Assembly: GCA_037039925.1 (NCBI GenBank) | Contig: JAXRKP010000082.1 | Location: 360,001 to 424,000, forward strand | Origin: Doris montereyensis | Lineage: Eukaryota; Mollusca; Gastropoda; Nudibranchia; Dorididae | Direction of reading: 5' to 3' | DNA: 64,000 nt | Part shown: positions 34,491 to 46,694 of the stretch, piece after piece | How positions within the stretch are numbered: the stretch's first letter is position 1 | Layout of the letters: each line of letters starts with the position of its first letter | The notes under the pieces: generated by a model | What the model saw: the letters and a program-made list of their open reading frames with translations, nothing else | The model's database searches: none | Told to the model about the DNA's origin: nothing | Program-made: the position numbers and the translations under genes

Positions 34491-35641
34491 AACAAAAAGA
34501 CAATCTGGGTACATCTGATCCAAAATTATGATGCTTAATTTCATGCACATCTAAATTGGTTGTAAAGTGTAAGCTGTGAGATAAGACATAATCCTAGTTT
34601 GATTGAAAAAGAAAACACAAAAAGTCCAATTTGGTGTAACCCTCATGTAAAAATGTATTGACGGAATGTTAAAAACAATGAACAGAAGAAAATTTGTTTA
34701 TGTCACAAGCCTCTCGCTCAAAATCTACCACATCAAACACTTGCCTATTTTAGTCCATTGATTACACATGACATGGTATAAGTGTTCTCTTTTGAAATTA
34801 CATTTCTATTAAATTGCTTTATATTTCACTAAAATAAAAATTTAAATTGCTTGAAATGTATGTCCCCTTCACCATCATGTTTGGAAAGATGAAAGTCAGG
34901 GACAAAAAAAAAAAAGAAGAAGACATTTGATGCTTTTAATTTCAGTATTAAAGGCTATTAATGTTTGATTATATTTTAGTACAAAATGCTTAATGTAATC
35001 TTCACATTATATCCTATATGTGACAAAGTTTGATTGCAGATAACTCTTTTTTATTACTGGAAAGATCTTTACTAAATAAAAAAGAATTATTTTTCAGTTA
35101 TATCAGGCATAATAATCTTGTAAAAAAACTTTGACTAGAATTTCATCCATTGTGATATAGCTATGAGCAAAGAAAAGCCAAATAATGAAAAAGTCGACCT
35201 TGCCCATTGTTTTAAATTAGCGAAGATAGCAACTTGTATCGACGATATGACTCTCTCTCTTGTAATATTTTGGACGATACATATTAGGCTTTGTCTCTCC
35301 CTCACTCTCTTTCTTAACATTTTCTCCGCTCTCTATCTATTTAATTATATCTTTCTCTCTCCCTCTTTAAGTTGTTTTTCCCTCTTTTCACATGCACTCT
35401 CTCTCTGTCTCCTGTCTCTAACTAAATATGTTTGTTCTAAATATTTTTGAAATTGATGAAAAAATGCTCAGCATGAACAGTTTTTAAAAAACGTTTAGAA
35501 CTAAGAGAATTTTTCAAAAGAAAACAATGAATTTAACAAAAATAAGTTTTGGTTTTCTTTGCTGTTTTATGATTAAAATTTTATGCCCATTTGCTGATAA
35601 AAGAATACACAAATTATTATTTTACTCTATGGTTCACTAAC
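34491..35641 (-). other. DRC10 intron 1, remainder
   Basis: AT-rich with a short CT-rich patch at 35250-35410. No exon recognised. Confidence 0.5.
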
Positions 35642-36380
35642 CTGTTGAGCGACAAGTCCAAGAGTCCTCATAGTCTCCTCAATGCGAGGTTCTAAATCTC
35701 CGACATCCGATTCTTGACTTATCATGCGTTCAACATTTCCCGCAGCACGCTTTGCAGATTGGTTTTCATCCTCTGGAGTTCCCTCTCTTGTATCGTTTAG
35801 ATCAACATGAGTTGTATCCTGTTCATCACTCTTTTCATCTGCATCAACTATACCATTTTCTAAGTTTATTTCCGCTTCCCTGCCTCCTCTTCTTCCAAAT
35901 CAATGTCAGACTCTTCATCTTCATTATCAAATTCGCTGTGGCATCTTCCTCAGCTTTGACTGAAAGTCTTTGCTCTATTAGTTTAGCTCTACGCTTTAAA
36001 AGAGCATCAAGATTTTCACGAATATCTTTATAACTCTCTTGAATCTGGTAATGCTGCTTCAGTACTTCATACAACTCAGAACCTAGGGATACTCTGAATC
36101 TTTCAATGTTTCCCATAATGTAAGGCATAGAAGTGACGATCTCTACTCTTTTTATTGTGTCTTCCACCACAGCCATAATTCGTTGTGACTCGATTGTTGA
36201 AAGCTTCTTCTTTGCAGGTTCCAAGGCTCGGCTAGGATCTAGTCTTAAATTCCGGGCTCTCATGGTGTTGTTATTGTTTCTCCCCTTGGGTGGTGGTTGA
36301 GGTCCACGACCGTTATCGAGTTTCATGTGCAGTGTTGGCTCAACAGGCACCACCATCGTTTCGGTTATTGTCTCAGACAT
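35642..36380 (-). CDS. DRC10: DRC10 (IQCD) coding exon 1 with start codon
   Basis: ATG at 36380-36378 (context acaccATGt); the protein begins MSETITETMVVPVEP. After a low-complexity stretch comes LSTIESQRIMAVVEDTIKRV, followed by EIVTSMPYIMGNIERFRVSL. The T-I-E-x-x-R-I-x-A-V signature is what identifies IQCD/DRC10. A coiled coil and a long acidic linker follow. Two single bases appear lost, near 35938 (T-run) and 35871 (A-run); restoring them gives 741 nt and phase 0 at the donor 'gttagt'. The whole gene would encode about 534 residues, longer than the human protein (about 450 as I recall) because of the N-terminus and acidic linker. Expected in the axonemes of motile cilia and sperm. Confidence 0.92.
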
Positions 36381-37229
36381 GGTGTCAGAAAGTACGTGGA
36401 TCCTTTCCAAACGTTGGCAAATATAATCCTCGAATTAACTTGAACAGTTGATACAACCCTTATTGCTTATCACGAACCTTGATTCAATCGGGTGCCATAT
36501 TGGTATCCGAATTGCACTGTATACAAAAGAAGATTAGTCTAGCAACAAATAGTTCCAAGAAAATCACCAAGCCATTGACATATATATGCCATAAATCAAT
36601 TCATATAACCTAAAACAAATTAAATTTTGTATATCTGATGTATTTGAGTAGTAATTGAATTATATATCCGTATGTAGAAAAGTTAGTGACTTTTTGGTTG
36701 TGAAGGGACTATGGAATAATGACCCCTAACCCTTAGGTTGGAACTCTATATAATGTGAGGATAGATTGGTGTAGTCCTATCGGACAACATTTATGAGTAT
36801 CGTTTAACTCGAAAGGTGAAACGATACCATCAATATTTTTCTCTCTTGGCTTTGCAACGAAATGGAAGTCTTGATACTTTATAAGTCTTTACTTTTCAGT
36901 CCTTGAAACTCGAGTACCCGAAGCGGCGTGTTCAAATATCAAAACGGGAAACAAAACTCACATTTACTCACAATTACAACTCACAACGCAGATCTGCTAG
37001 ATCTAGCATTTAGATCTAGATTCTAGATCTACATGTACCAAGAATCTTTAGCCAAGGCTATTATCTATCGTATATCTAAGATTGTTTTAAAAAAAGTATT
37101 ATTGAACTCTCCACGTCCACGTCTACGTGATCTAAATTATTTCCTTAATCACACAACACAGAGATCAAACATTTTAAAGGAACTGAAGGGAGACATGGAA
37201 TCGCCCAAAAAGTGGTTGAGGTAGGTCTC
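36381..37229. other. DRC10 upstream region
   Basis: Presumed 5' untranslated and promoter region; no TATA box or other promoter element is clear. Around 36990-37035 there are several overlapping TCTAGATCTAGA-like palindromes. Confidence 0.4.
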
Positions 37230-37438
37230 TCTTTCTCTGTGTGTGTTTTCTTCCATTCTCTCTTTCTCCCTCTCTCTCTCTCCATCCCCGTGTGTTTTCT
37301 TCCATCACCTCTCTCTCTTTCGTATACTAATCTAATACTGTCAATTTCCGTGTTTTCTTCCATCCTCTTTCTCCCTCTCTCTCTTTCTCTGTGTGTTTTC
37401 TTCTATTCTCTCTCTCTCTCCTCCCTCCCTCCTCCTCG

Positions 37439-37515
<77 letters not shown>

Positions 37516-37987
37516 TCTCTCTTACACTTTCTTATACTAATCTACTTAGTAATACTGTCAATTTCCGTGTGCTCTTTCTCTTCTCTCTCTTTCTCTGTGT
37601 GTGTTTTTTCCATCCTCTTTTTCTCCCTCTCTCTATCTCTTTCTCTGCATGTGTTTTCTTCCATCCTCTCTCTTTCTCTGTGTGTGTTTTCTTCCATCCT
37701 CTCTCTTTCTCTGTGTGTGTTTTCTTCCATTCTCTCTCTCTCTCTCTCTCTCTTCTCTCCTCTCTCTCTCTCTCTTTCTCTCTGTGTGTTTTCTTCATCA
37801 TCTCTCTCTCTCTCTTTCTTTCTCTCTGTGTGTATTTTCTTCCATTCTCTCTCTTTCTCTGTGTGTGTTTTCTTCCATTCTCTCTCCCCCCTCTCTCCAT
37901 CCCCGTGTGTTTTCTTCCTTCACCTCTCTCTCTCTCTTACTCTTTCTTATACTAATCTAATGCTGTCAATTTCCGTGTGTTTTCTTC

Positions 37988-38070
<83 letters not shown>

Positions 38071-38110
38071 TCCATCCCCGTGTGTTTTCTTCCATCACCT
38101 CTCTCTCTGA
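37230..38110. repeat. CT-rich satellite
   Basis: (CT)n tracts alternate with a longer unit around 'ctctgtgtgtgttttcttcc', at least 12 copies, plus repeats of 'cttatactaatctaa'. The long Ser/Leu open frames are artefacts. A related short tract lies at 38280-38385. Confidence 0.95.
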
Positions 38111-38509
38111 ATATTCTCGGATAAGCTTACCGGTCCAGATTGCTTCGCAGTAGATCTAGTAGGATCTTTCTTATTTTGCCGAACTTTCTTTTGATTCTCT
38201 TGAGGTTTTTATGTACCAGTATTTCCAAATCTTGAGAAGTGCAATTCATTTTTACAAGATCAGCCCACTAAATACAGTATAACGTCTCTGTCTGTCTGAG
38301 TGTCTCTCTCTCTCTCTTTCTTTCTCTCTCTCTCTCTCCTCGTATGTTTTCTTCCATCATCTCTCTCTCTCTCTCTCTCTGGCAAAAAAGAAAACAAACA
38401 AAGAACCCAGCCGACGAGAAACAAACAAAACAGCATAGCCTAGCTGATTGATTCTAAATTCTAGTTGCTAAACACAAATATTGGGGCCATTAAAAAATGA
38501 TTGACCCGA

Positions 38510-38640
38510 CCAATAAAAACGAAAGACCCAAGGACTAGGTATAGTGACATATGAAAACCGGCTGAAAATAAGATCTGATATTGTTTTCACCCCGGCTGAA
38601 AATAATCACAGCCTAGTGGCAAAGTCTTTCGGTCATAATG
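38510..38640. mobile_element. Possible hairpin MITE
   Basis: The left arm CGAAAGACCCAAGGACTAGG pairs imperfectly with the right arm, whose reverse complement is CGAAAGACTTTGCCACTAGG; about 80 bp separate them. No clear target duplication. Confidence 0.3.
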
Positions 38641-39880
38641 ACAAATAGCGCTGGCCAATTTATCAATTTAAATATCTTATGATAATACCTTGTTATTATT
38701 TGACATTTTCAATTAGTTAATGGCACTGTTAACAATGAAATGACGCCTTACTGCGAGAACGTACTCGAGTACTGACGGGTATGAAAAAAGTACTCGATTC
38801 ATCATAGGTAATCGGCAATATCCGATTCTAATGACGAATAGCATTTTTTTACTCTCAGGTACTCATTATTAAGACGAATAGTCATTTCGATTACTGATTA
38901 CTGTCAGCAAGAATATTATTTTAATTTAACCCCAAAATATTAATCCAATTTTGGTCTTAAAGTGATACATATTTAATTCTGTTTTTAGTCTTCAGTACGA
39001 TTGCTCCGTTGGCAGTGCATGCTACAGCTTTGCTATACTAGTAGAGTGATGTAACGTCAGTGCGGTTATTTGAAGGGGAAGTCATGTAAAAAGGAAAGGA
39101 ACCTATTTTTGTCAATAAATCATCCTACCTATGGCTTTGGAAGATATCTTAACATAGTCCACCCTGCAATAAATATGACCCACTTCAGTGATTTGTATTA
39201 TAAACTGCATTTTCATTGGTTGATGTCCCAAATTTCCTTTAATTACTTACTACATCAACACGGCTACTGTTGTAACTGTAACATCAGCTTAGGTACTAAC
39301 AGCAAAACAGGCACCTACTTTAAGACAAACAATACGATCACAACAGATTCTTGTTAGAGCTAGTTATTGTATGGAACAAACAACATTTATTTTTTATTGG
39401 AATGAGAACTTTGCACAGACACATGAAACAGAACTGACCAGCTGTACTGATGTTATAGCCGTGTTGACGGTTCACCACTCATGGGTGCCGTTATTCCGGT
39501 TCAAACCAAAAAATGCGACCGTGATATGGCCACCTTTTCCGTGTATGGAACAGGAACAAAAACCGGAAATCTCGATCGCGTTTTCAGGTTTGGCAAAATT
39601 GATAATTTTAAAGTTCAGATTTCAGTGACCTTGGGTGCTGGCACCTATGACACCACTCTAGAGGTCTATAGGTTGACTGCAGATAGGAAGTGCACTGGTG
39701 ATAGTAATATTTTAAGTAAAAGTAAATAATAATTTAAATGCGATGACCATAAACATGCATAACAGTTCTCTAAGCCTAGTGTATAAACTCATTGAAATAA
39801 AGGAAGGACTCACACGATCCCTGAATCTGAACACCCGCTCGACCACCTTGTGAAATTCTTGACATTTTATCTCTTGTGTT
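38641..39880. other. No gene confidently seen
   Basis: Short open frames at 39371-39729 (+) overlap in two frames and have modest protein-like composition, but they lack splice sites that fit the next gene. Left uncalled. Confidence 0.35.
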
Positions 39881-39898
39881 GAAGGTTGAACAAGACAG

Positions 39899-40032
39899 GT
39901 TCACCTGTTTTGGATGTTGGAATATATGACGATTTTGAGGATGCCAAAAAGATGACGTCCACTGTTTGTCAACAAGTTTCCGTACAAAAATATGAAGAAG
40001 ATATAAGTTCAGAAACAGACAGGGCACTTGGC
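39899..40032 (+). CDS. Candidate exon of the unidentified + strand gene (39.9-46.5 kb)
   Basis: Open frame with PVLDVGIYDDFEDAKKMTST and later YEEDISSETDRALG, ending at donor 'gtatgt' (40033) in phase 0. That suits the exon at 40828. The acceptor is unclear: a possible AG lies at 39897-39898 ('acaag acag'), so the start is provisional. Confidence 0.45.
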
Positions 40033-40827
40033 GTATGTATCAACCATCATTCTTGTGTTACGAATTTTTTAAAACTTCAAAATGTTTACATGTTCGACTA
40101 TTCTCTTTTTTAACATAGGTCTATGCGTTATATATTGTATTTTCTATTCTGTATTGAGTATTAAACCATAGATTAAAAAAATTTACGAATATTTATAACA
40201 TGGTACACACATGAAAATTGCATAACCTAAGCCTGCGAGAGTACTGCTATTAACTAACTTGAATTTGGCCAAATAGCTCCTGAACAAAAAGAACTACTTC
40301 GTAGACGAAACTTGTACAACAAGAAGGGAATCTGGCAGTACTTTTAGGCATTATAGATTACTAGCATGCCCGTAAGTAATGCTAGATTCTGATTTCTCTT
40401 TATTGTAAAGCTAGGTCTCTTGCGCTTTGTCTGTGGTTAGCTCAGAAACCACTGTGACTGTAGAAGTCACGGGTGATATCAAGTACGATTATTAGATCAA
40501 ATTAATACTCGATGCTGAGGTTATGCTGCTTTTTTATTGTAATGACCGGAAATCGGGAAATTAGATCTAGTAGTCGCAATAAAAAGTTTTGTGGATCGCA
40601 GGCAAAACAATATTTTTCCAATCATTTAAAATACTGATTTGATCCAAGAGTTTGTTCGCTTAGGACCTAAAACTGGCTATATATGAAATCTCCATGCGAA
40701 AAATGGAGGTTGTGGATGCAGTGGTTTCTGAGTTATAAGCGGTCAAAGTTAGAGACTTCATCTTTATTAATTATATATAATATATAGAATAATAGATATT
40801 TTAACATGCTCCCCTTTGCCTTTGCAG

Positions 40828-40932
40828 GATCTGTGCATGTACTTGGACAAACATCCAGAGGCATATGCTCGTGTCTTGAGGAAGAGGAAACAAGACGAAC
40901 TGGAAGAAAGCAGCCTGGTGTCCATGGTTAAG
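40828..40932 (+). CDS. Exon of unidentified + strand gene
   Basis: Acceptor 'cctttgcag', donor 'gtataa'. 35 codons, phase 0 at both ends: DLCMYLDKHPEAYARVLRKR and then KQDELEESSLVSMVK. Helical and highly charged. I do not recognise the family. Confidence 0.65.
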
Positions 40933-41295
40933 GTATAAACACAAAGTTCGGTTAAGATGAGATATATATATATTCTTGTTTGTTTTTGAGGGATGAAATT
41001 AAATTTGGGATGAACCTTCTCTTTATACACACAAACAATGCATGGTGATATATAAGTTTTTAAAAGTTATATTTTAGAGGAGGAAGTGAGACCAGAACGA
41101 CCCTCGGAAATTATTTTTAGTCAGATTGGTGTTCATAGAGCAAATTTGTTGTTGGGGAGACGGAGAAGGGGGTGAAAAGATAAACTTGGACTTGAGACAA
41201 AACATGGAGACATTTAGGTGTGATCCTGTGTGGAATAGTTTTATTTCATATACAGACCCATGACGTCGGCTACGTTCTCGGTGTGGGCGCTGGCA

Positions 41296-41400
41296 GGCTC
41301 TACTTCTTCTTTCCTTTCACTTTTATCTCTTGTCTTATTATTCCTCTTAATTCGTCCTGAACTCAATCCATATAGTGGATGGGGGGGAAATTTCAAATGA
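41296..41400 (+). repeat. Fragment of an interspersed repeat
   Basis: Weakly matches 63815-63925 ('cttctttcctttcactttta', 'tggtggatagtttcaa' variants). Two copies only, type unknown. Confidence 0.3.
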
Positions 41401-41471
41401 CAACACAAGCAAAAACTGTTTCTCCTTTTTTGACTTTGAACTAGAAGCGAAAAACAAATTTGTGTTTTCAG

Positions 41472-41595
41472 AGTAAAGTGATGAAGTTGGTCCATGGAGA
41501 GGATTATCCAGAGAATTTGGTCAGCACGTCTGAGTGTGTACAGCGCACAAACTCCTTGAAGGCAGGCCTGTGTAAAACATTCCAGTATTCTCAAG
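41472..41595 (+). CDS. Exon of unidentified + strand gene
   Basis: Acceptor 'tgtgttttcag', donor 'gtgaga'. It reads SKVMKLVHGEDYPENLVSTS and then ECVQRTNSLKAGLCKTFQYSQ, phase 0 in and phase 1 out. It joins the 40828 exon upstream and the 43190 exon downstream without a frame conflict. Confidence 0.65.
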
Positions 41596-41674
41596 GTGAG
41601 AGGATATTCCATTAGGGTCTTAAGTTAAGCAGGTACTTTATCATCTTTGTGGGCATCGCTTGACCCATTCACCA

Positions 41675-41945
41675 TGGAGTCAGTAGGCCAGAGGCAAAGT
41701 GTTGGCCTCTCAGCCCAAAGGTTGAAAGTTTTTTCTAGTACAATCTACCTCTCCTGGTCCAGGTAGGCAGATCTACGCCTAGTCTCATCGGTGCCAGCCG
41801 ATAAAAAGGAGGTCCCGTGTACAGATGACAACACTCTGTGACGTTAAAGATCCCTTGGCTGTTTACAGGGCAGTCTGGGCAAAATTTTAAAAACCCGGAG
41901 ATCACCATAGTTGTGAATGTGGGTAAAAAATCAACTCAAAATAAC
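41675..41945 (+). mobile_element. SINE-A copy
   Basis: Diverged head ('gtcagtaggccagaggcaaa'), good body ('gatcccttggctgtttacag', 'ggcagtctgggcaaaatttt') and short A/T tail. Intronic in the unidentified gene. Confidence 0.75.
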
Positions 41946-42764
41946 CCATTCACTGCTAGATAGCTTAGTAGTATCAGTTCCCTACTCGACCATGTTGTTT
42001 ACAGGAACGATTTTATTTTACAGCTCTACTTTCACTTTCACTGACATATCTGGAATTCCGATGCAAATCTGCGGGTCCTCATGTGTTCAAACAGTGTTGG
42101 TCTCCACCTATAAGCACTGAGACTCCATCGTCTGCAGGGACAAAGTTGGTCTGCACTGCAAATAAAACGTCAACACCGGTGTATGTGGAGAAGAGGAAGA
42201 CAGCGTCCAACGGAGGTGTGGAAAAGTGTTGTTGGTTGTGCCATACGCAAGGACCACCACTGCTCTGTTTCATTTCACAGTTTATTGCAACATCTTTTTA
42301 CCAAAAGGGGGGGGGGGGGGGTGTGTGAGAGTAAGACTTCTTTTACACAGGCATATTTTGTTGTTCATTATTGTATTTCAACTGACAAAGAAAACAGCCA
42401 TACACAATAACAAAGAAAGTTGTTTATTTGATCACGTAAAAGAACTTGTTTTGACAATGACAAAAATCGTTGAAAACTGACTTTAATGCAATTGTGGAGG
42501 GGGAGGGGGGTCTTCTTTGCCTCCAATTAGTAATGAGTAACACTTTCTAGTTTCCCAGTCACTTTGGATGACGTTGATGTAAATTGTTTTATCTGCTTTG
42601 AAGGTCGTGTGTTTGAACGATTTTATTTAATTATAGCACTTCAAGTCCAATGAAATCTACATCATCAGCATGAACAACCTCCCTTGACATTTCTTTTTTA
42701 AAGATCCCATGGAGGCTCGGATTTTACAGTATGTTCTAGGTATATGAGTCTATATATATGCAAG
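41946..42764. other. Intron, no exon seen
   Basis: Contains a G12 run at about 42307-42320 and AT-rich DNA. Open frames here lack matching splice phases. Confidence 0.4.
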
Positions 42765-43000
42765 TTGACAGCCTCTCAACCGAAAGGTGAAGTGTTATAC
42801 CAAGATACCCCCACCTGCCCAATCTAATCCCATTGGATACGGGGGATAAAAAAAAGGTTTGTGTGTAGATCACAAAAATGCGTATATTAAAGATCCCTTG
42901 GCTGTTTACAGTGCAATCCGGGCAACATTAAAAGATTATACCAAGATCCCAAATCTAGGTGTACAGTAAATAGTGCCAGACTGAGGCTGTCGCCTTGGGA
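42765..43000 (+). mobile_element. Decayed SINE-A copy
   Basis: Retains 'gatcccttggctgtttacag' and 'tgcaatccgggcaacatt' and part of the head ('agcctctcaaccgaaagg'). B-box and tail are lost. Confidence 0.65.
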
Positions 43001-43189
43001 AGTTCCGACATAATTGTGAATGGGTTCATTTCTGAGGTTCCATTGATTTTGGTGTTTATTTGTGCTCAAACCTATATATCTGTATTATTTTAGACACTAC
43101 TGAATTTAAGCGCAGATCAATATTGTGTCTTCAGTTTCATCGCAGTATTTTTAGTCTTTGATTGATTTTTCATCTTTATTCCATTCCAG

Positions 43190-43877
43190 AAACTAAAGGC
43201 ACACCAAACAATCATTCCAAGCGTCTTGCAGCAAAACGAAATGCCATCTCACGGCAACAGAAAAGGAAGTCAAAAGTTGATGACTTGTCATCGTCCAGAT
43301 CATCTATCACCACTGGCTCTGATTCCCACAAGAAAACTCGCCAAAGGAAAAGCCCTGCTACCGTGACTACTACTGACACTGACAACGGTGAACTACGGTC
43401 GAACGGGTCTTTGATTTCAAGTAGTGCAACAGTCACCGCTTCCGTTAACGGTGAGGAAGAGTATGGCCAAAATGGGACGGCCCCCTAGATGTCAAACCCG
43501 ACATCGGACGGGACATCGTTTTCCATGGAGAGGAAATGGATCAGCGTGTGACAGAACAGTCAACTAACCCGGAACCAACGGTTGGATTTGGTCAGGACAG
43601 GCCGTGTACCTCACCCGCACCACCACCACCACCTCATCCTCCCTCATCGCCCGTCTCGTCTGCGTGCCAATCTGGTGAACCCCATGAGCCGTTGCTGCCA
43701 TCACCGCCACAAGCCCCCGCCGGCAGGGAAACACCCACCGTGGTGGTCACTAGGCGCAGTCTGCGCGTTGGGAGAGACGGAGATCACAGAGAGAATATGC
43801 TAGAATCCAGTCTGGAAGGCTACGAGTCGGCAAGCAGCACTCTAGGCTACAGTCCTCTCTACCAGCCGAACAGCCAA
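43190..43877 (+). CDS. Large exon of unidentified + strand gene: basic, Ser/Thr/Pro-rich
   Basis: Acceptor 'tattccattccag', donor 'gtaaga'. It starts in phase 1 with a basic segment (HSKRLAAKRNAISRQQKRKS) suggesting nuclear localisation, then Ser/Thr-rich and acidic stretches. A stop at 43486 is resolved by one extra C in the run CCCCC near 43481; the frame then continues LDVKPDIGRDIVFHGEEMDQ and through a poly-Pro stretch to GYSPLYQPNSQ, ending in phase 0. With that base the exon is 689 nt. Probably an intrinsically disordered nuclear or scaffold protein; that is inference from composition. Confidence 0.65.
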
Positions 43878-43978
43878 GTAAGATTTTTATTTTGTGCCTA
43901 TCTTTATTCAACACTGTCATAACATGCATACAAGGCAAGTGTATGCCTTTGCCTTTATTTTTTATTATATTGTATGTA

Positions 43979-44305
43979 CCGGGGGGACTTGGGAGTTCAG
44001 AGGCAAGGTGTCGGCCTCTCAGCCAAAAGGTAGTGGGTTGGAGCCCCACCAACGGTTGAAAAATTGTCTTGAGACTTTTCAAGCAAAATCTACCCCGCTG
44101 GTCCAGGTAAGTGGATCGACACATAGTCCCATTGGAAACGGACGATAAAAAGGAAGTCCCGTGTGCAGATTACAACACTGTGCATGTTAAAGATCCCTTG
44201 GCTGTTTACAGGGCAGTCTGGGCAAAATAAAATTTCCTACCAAAAAAACCCCGAGATCACCTTAGTTGTGGATTTGGGTATACAAATCAAATTAAATAAA
44301 AATAG
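43979..44305 (+). mobile_element. SINE-A copy
   Basis: Head 'ttgggagttcagaggcaagg', B-box 'gtagtgggttggagcccc', complete body, short (AAATC)-like tail. Intronic. Confidence 0.85.
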
Positions 44306-44524
44306 TCCTGTCTACTTTTTAAAATGATAGTACACCACCTATGTAGCACACGTTAATAGCATACACACAGATTAGGGCAAGTGTACCTTGCCTTTATTAT
44401 TAATATTATTGTTATCATTATTGTATTGTGTGTACCACACTGGTGATCTAAATTAAGTGCCCACTTTTCAGTTTTGTCTGAACGGTTATTAAAGCTATCA
44501 CACATAGTTGTAAGTTGTTCAACA

Positions 44525-44665
44525 GCAATGCCTCAATTGAATGAAAAAGAGAGAAGGCTGGGTCTGGGAAGGCTGAGGGTAAACGTATCCACAGTGGCTG
44601 GGGCCTTCGGTCAACGTTCAAAGCAAAACTATCCGAGTATGGCTGGGTTTCCTGATGAGATAGGT
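44525..44665 (+). pseudogene. Possible transposase N-terminal (helix-turn-helix) fragment
   Basis: The short frame MPQLNEKERRLGLGRLRVNV resembles the first helices of Tc1-type DNA-binding domains (leading L-N-E-x-E-R, then a recognition-like V-S-T-V-A-G-A-F-G). Only about 45 codons, no DDE domain nearby. Weak call. Confidence 0.3.
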
Positions 44666-44776
44666 CCAACTATATAGATATATGCGCATATTCATAGATT
44701 CATAAATGTAATAGGTTCGGTTATCTCACCATATTTTGTCGGGCATGAATCATTTTAGCTTGGAGTCTCACATTCA

Positions 44777-46158
44777 TTAACCCTATCCAGGCGGGTCTCG
44801 TATATTTGCATGCCGCTGGTCACTCTAAGCACACCTACGCTAGCGGCGAGTCCCGTATATTTGCATCACTCCAGCAAGATTAAGCGTTAGTGGCGGGTCC
44901 CGTATAACTGCACTACAGTACACTCAAAGACGGGTTTTGAGAATGCCTCTATTCTGACCAATTACGCTGATCAACCCATGCCACGCCAAACAGAGAAAGT
45001 CTATTATTCTAAAGGGGTAAAAGTGAATTCATTTCCGAGGCTAACACACACTCGATATATTTCTTATAAAGAGATACAACAACACACAGGAGCTCTATCT
45101 CAAATGCAGGCTGTCGACCCTCTGCAAATTGTACAAAACCAAAGACTCTTGTCTTCGTATGACCGATGCAACTTTTGGACGGATGTCAATTACTTTAGTA
45201 AGAAGCTCCACCCACAAGCAAGAAATGGTGATTGATATAAATAAAAGATATCAGTGGCCAATCACATTGCACACCTAAGGTCAGCATGAATGGAGGGCGT
45301 GACCTTCAGTCAATAAAAAGAAACCATGTTCAGGGTTGACCAGTCGGGGGGACAATTGTGTTGATGGTTATATGGTCAAACGCCACATATGTTAAAATAT
45401 ATCTCCACCTCTTTTTCACATAAGAATGAAGAGATTATAGAGTGTTGAAAGTACAGGGGAAAATTGAAGCTTTCATCTGAGTTCAGCGACCAGCAACAAA
45501 GGAACTTTGATCTCTCAAACAGGTCCATTTCACATGGTCATGACGACATGTGGTATCTGGGCAAGAGGAAGGGCGGCTATTTGAAGTGTATAGACATTAG
45601 AAACTACAAGAGTCTATCTTCCTACTGTATAGAAAGGACTAAGGAGGGAGACTTACATCCAGAAGTGGGGGAAGATGTGAAAAGCCACTGGATTGCGTAA
45701 GGGGTAGAGGCTGTTTGGAAGGAGGTGGATTACTATTGAACTGTAGGAAAGGAACAGCCAAGAATACAAAATGATGGTCACTCATGTCATTGTAAATGAG
45801 GAGAGAGGGTGATACTAGTTATAGACATAGAGTAGGGAGGGAGTTTTTAAAAACATGGGAAGCATGTAGCTGAGGAGAGGTGTTAGGTCTGGGATAGAGC
45901 TTGTTGCCGCAGCTGGGGCGGCACACACTTGTGAAAGCAATAAACCGGGGGCCTGTTTCTTTCATCATGGGAATGTGTCACCTCACTCAACGAAGATAAA
46001 AAAAACAAAAATAATCACAGGTACGTCGTGGTCAAGCGCTGCAGCCTCGTCAGTGGGGGGGGGACTATCGGTGCCACGTGCGGAAGTCTCATACACAGCG
46101 GAACGAGATTATTGACCCATATTGAGGTCAGCCGGCAGGTTAGCCTTACAAGAGTTAA
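44777..46158. mobile_element. Possible TTAA-flanked MITE
   Basis: Left end TTAACCCTATCCAGGCGGGT; reverse complement of the right end TTAACTCTTGTAAGGCTAAC. Only the first 5 bases and a few scattered positions match. The left subterminal part repeats 'cccgtatatttgcat' two to three times. Listed because of its setting among real TTAA elements, but the pairing may be chance. Confidence 0.25.
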
Positions 46159-46433
46159 TTCAAATATCACAGGTTGTCTCAGCAAAGCAGAAAAGCATGT
46201 CAAGAAATCACAAAAAGGCGCCTTGTTGACTTGTTCATAATTAGAAAAACTATTTCAGAATGAAATTAACATAGTATGTAACATTTGACTTTCTTACACT
46301 TCATTATTTGTAATAAGAAATACAATGAAACAAACTAAACTTTATGTCAATATAATATATATGTTTGAACATTCAGTTTAGTGATTTCAAGAAATCTACA
46401 AATAATGCCAGATATTTTATTTCAACATTTCAG

Positions 46434-46523
46434 GTGATGACTCCAAAGGTAGCGAGAAAGCGATCACAAAAATCTTCAAAAGGACTGAATTCACCCATGG
46501 AACACACGACTGCCAGGATATGA
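46434..46523 (+). CDS. Candidate last exon of the unidentified + strand gene
   Basis: Acceptor 'atttcaacatttcag'. In phase 0, as required by the donor at 43877, it reads VMTPKVARKRSQKSSKGLNS and then PMEHTTARI and stop. The basic, Ser/Lys-rich composition continues that of the previous exon. An alternative frame (DDSKGSEKAITKIF...) stays open to a donor-like gtaaca at about 46552, so a longer exon with a frame error is also possible. Confidence 0.5.
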   Translation: MMTPKVARKRSQKSSKGLNSPMEHTTARI

Positions 46524-46694
46524 TGTTTGTACAAAAATTGCTTCATGACATGGTAACAGTAATTTGAATGGATGAACATCTTTGGTCTGATGGCAAAATA
46601 ATTATGGACGGCCTTGCTGAAAACTCATGAAAAGATAGTTTTGCTCATGCCCAGAGGCCCTGAGAGCAAAAGCATATCCCTGGTTTCTGTAGCA

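Noticed and set aside
37212..38124. Open frames of about 245 residues rich in Ser and Leu
   Set aside because: CT-rich satellite in two frames; no coding signature.
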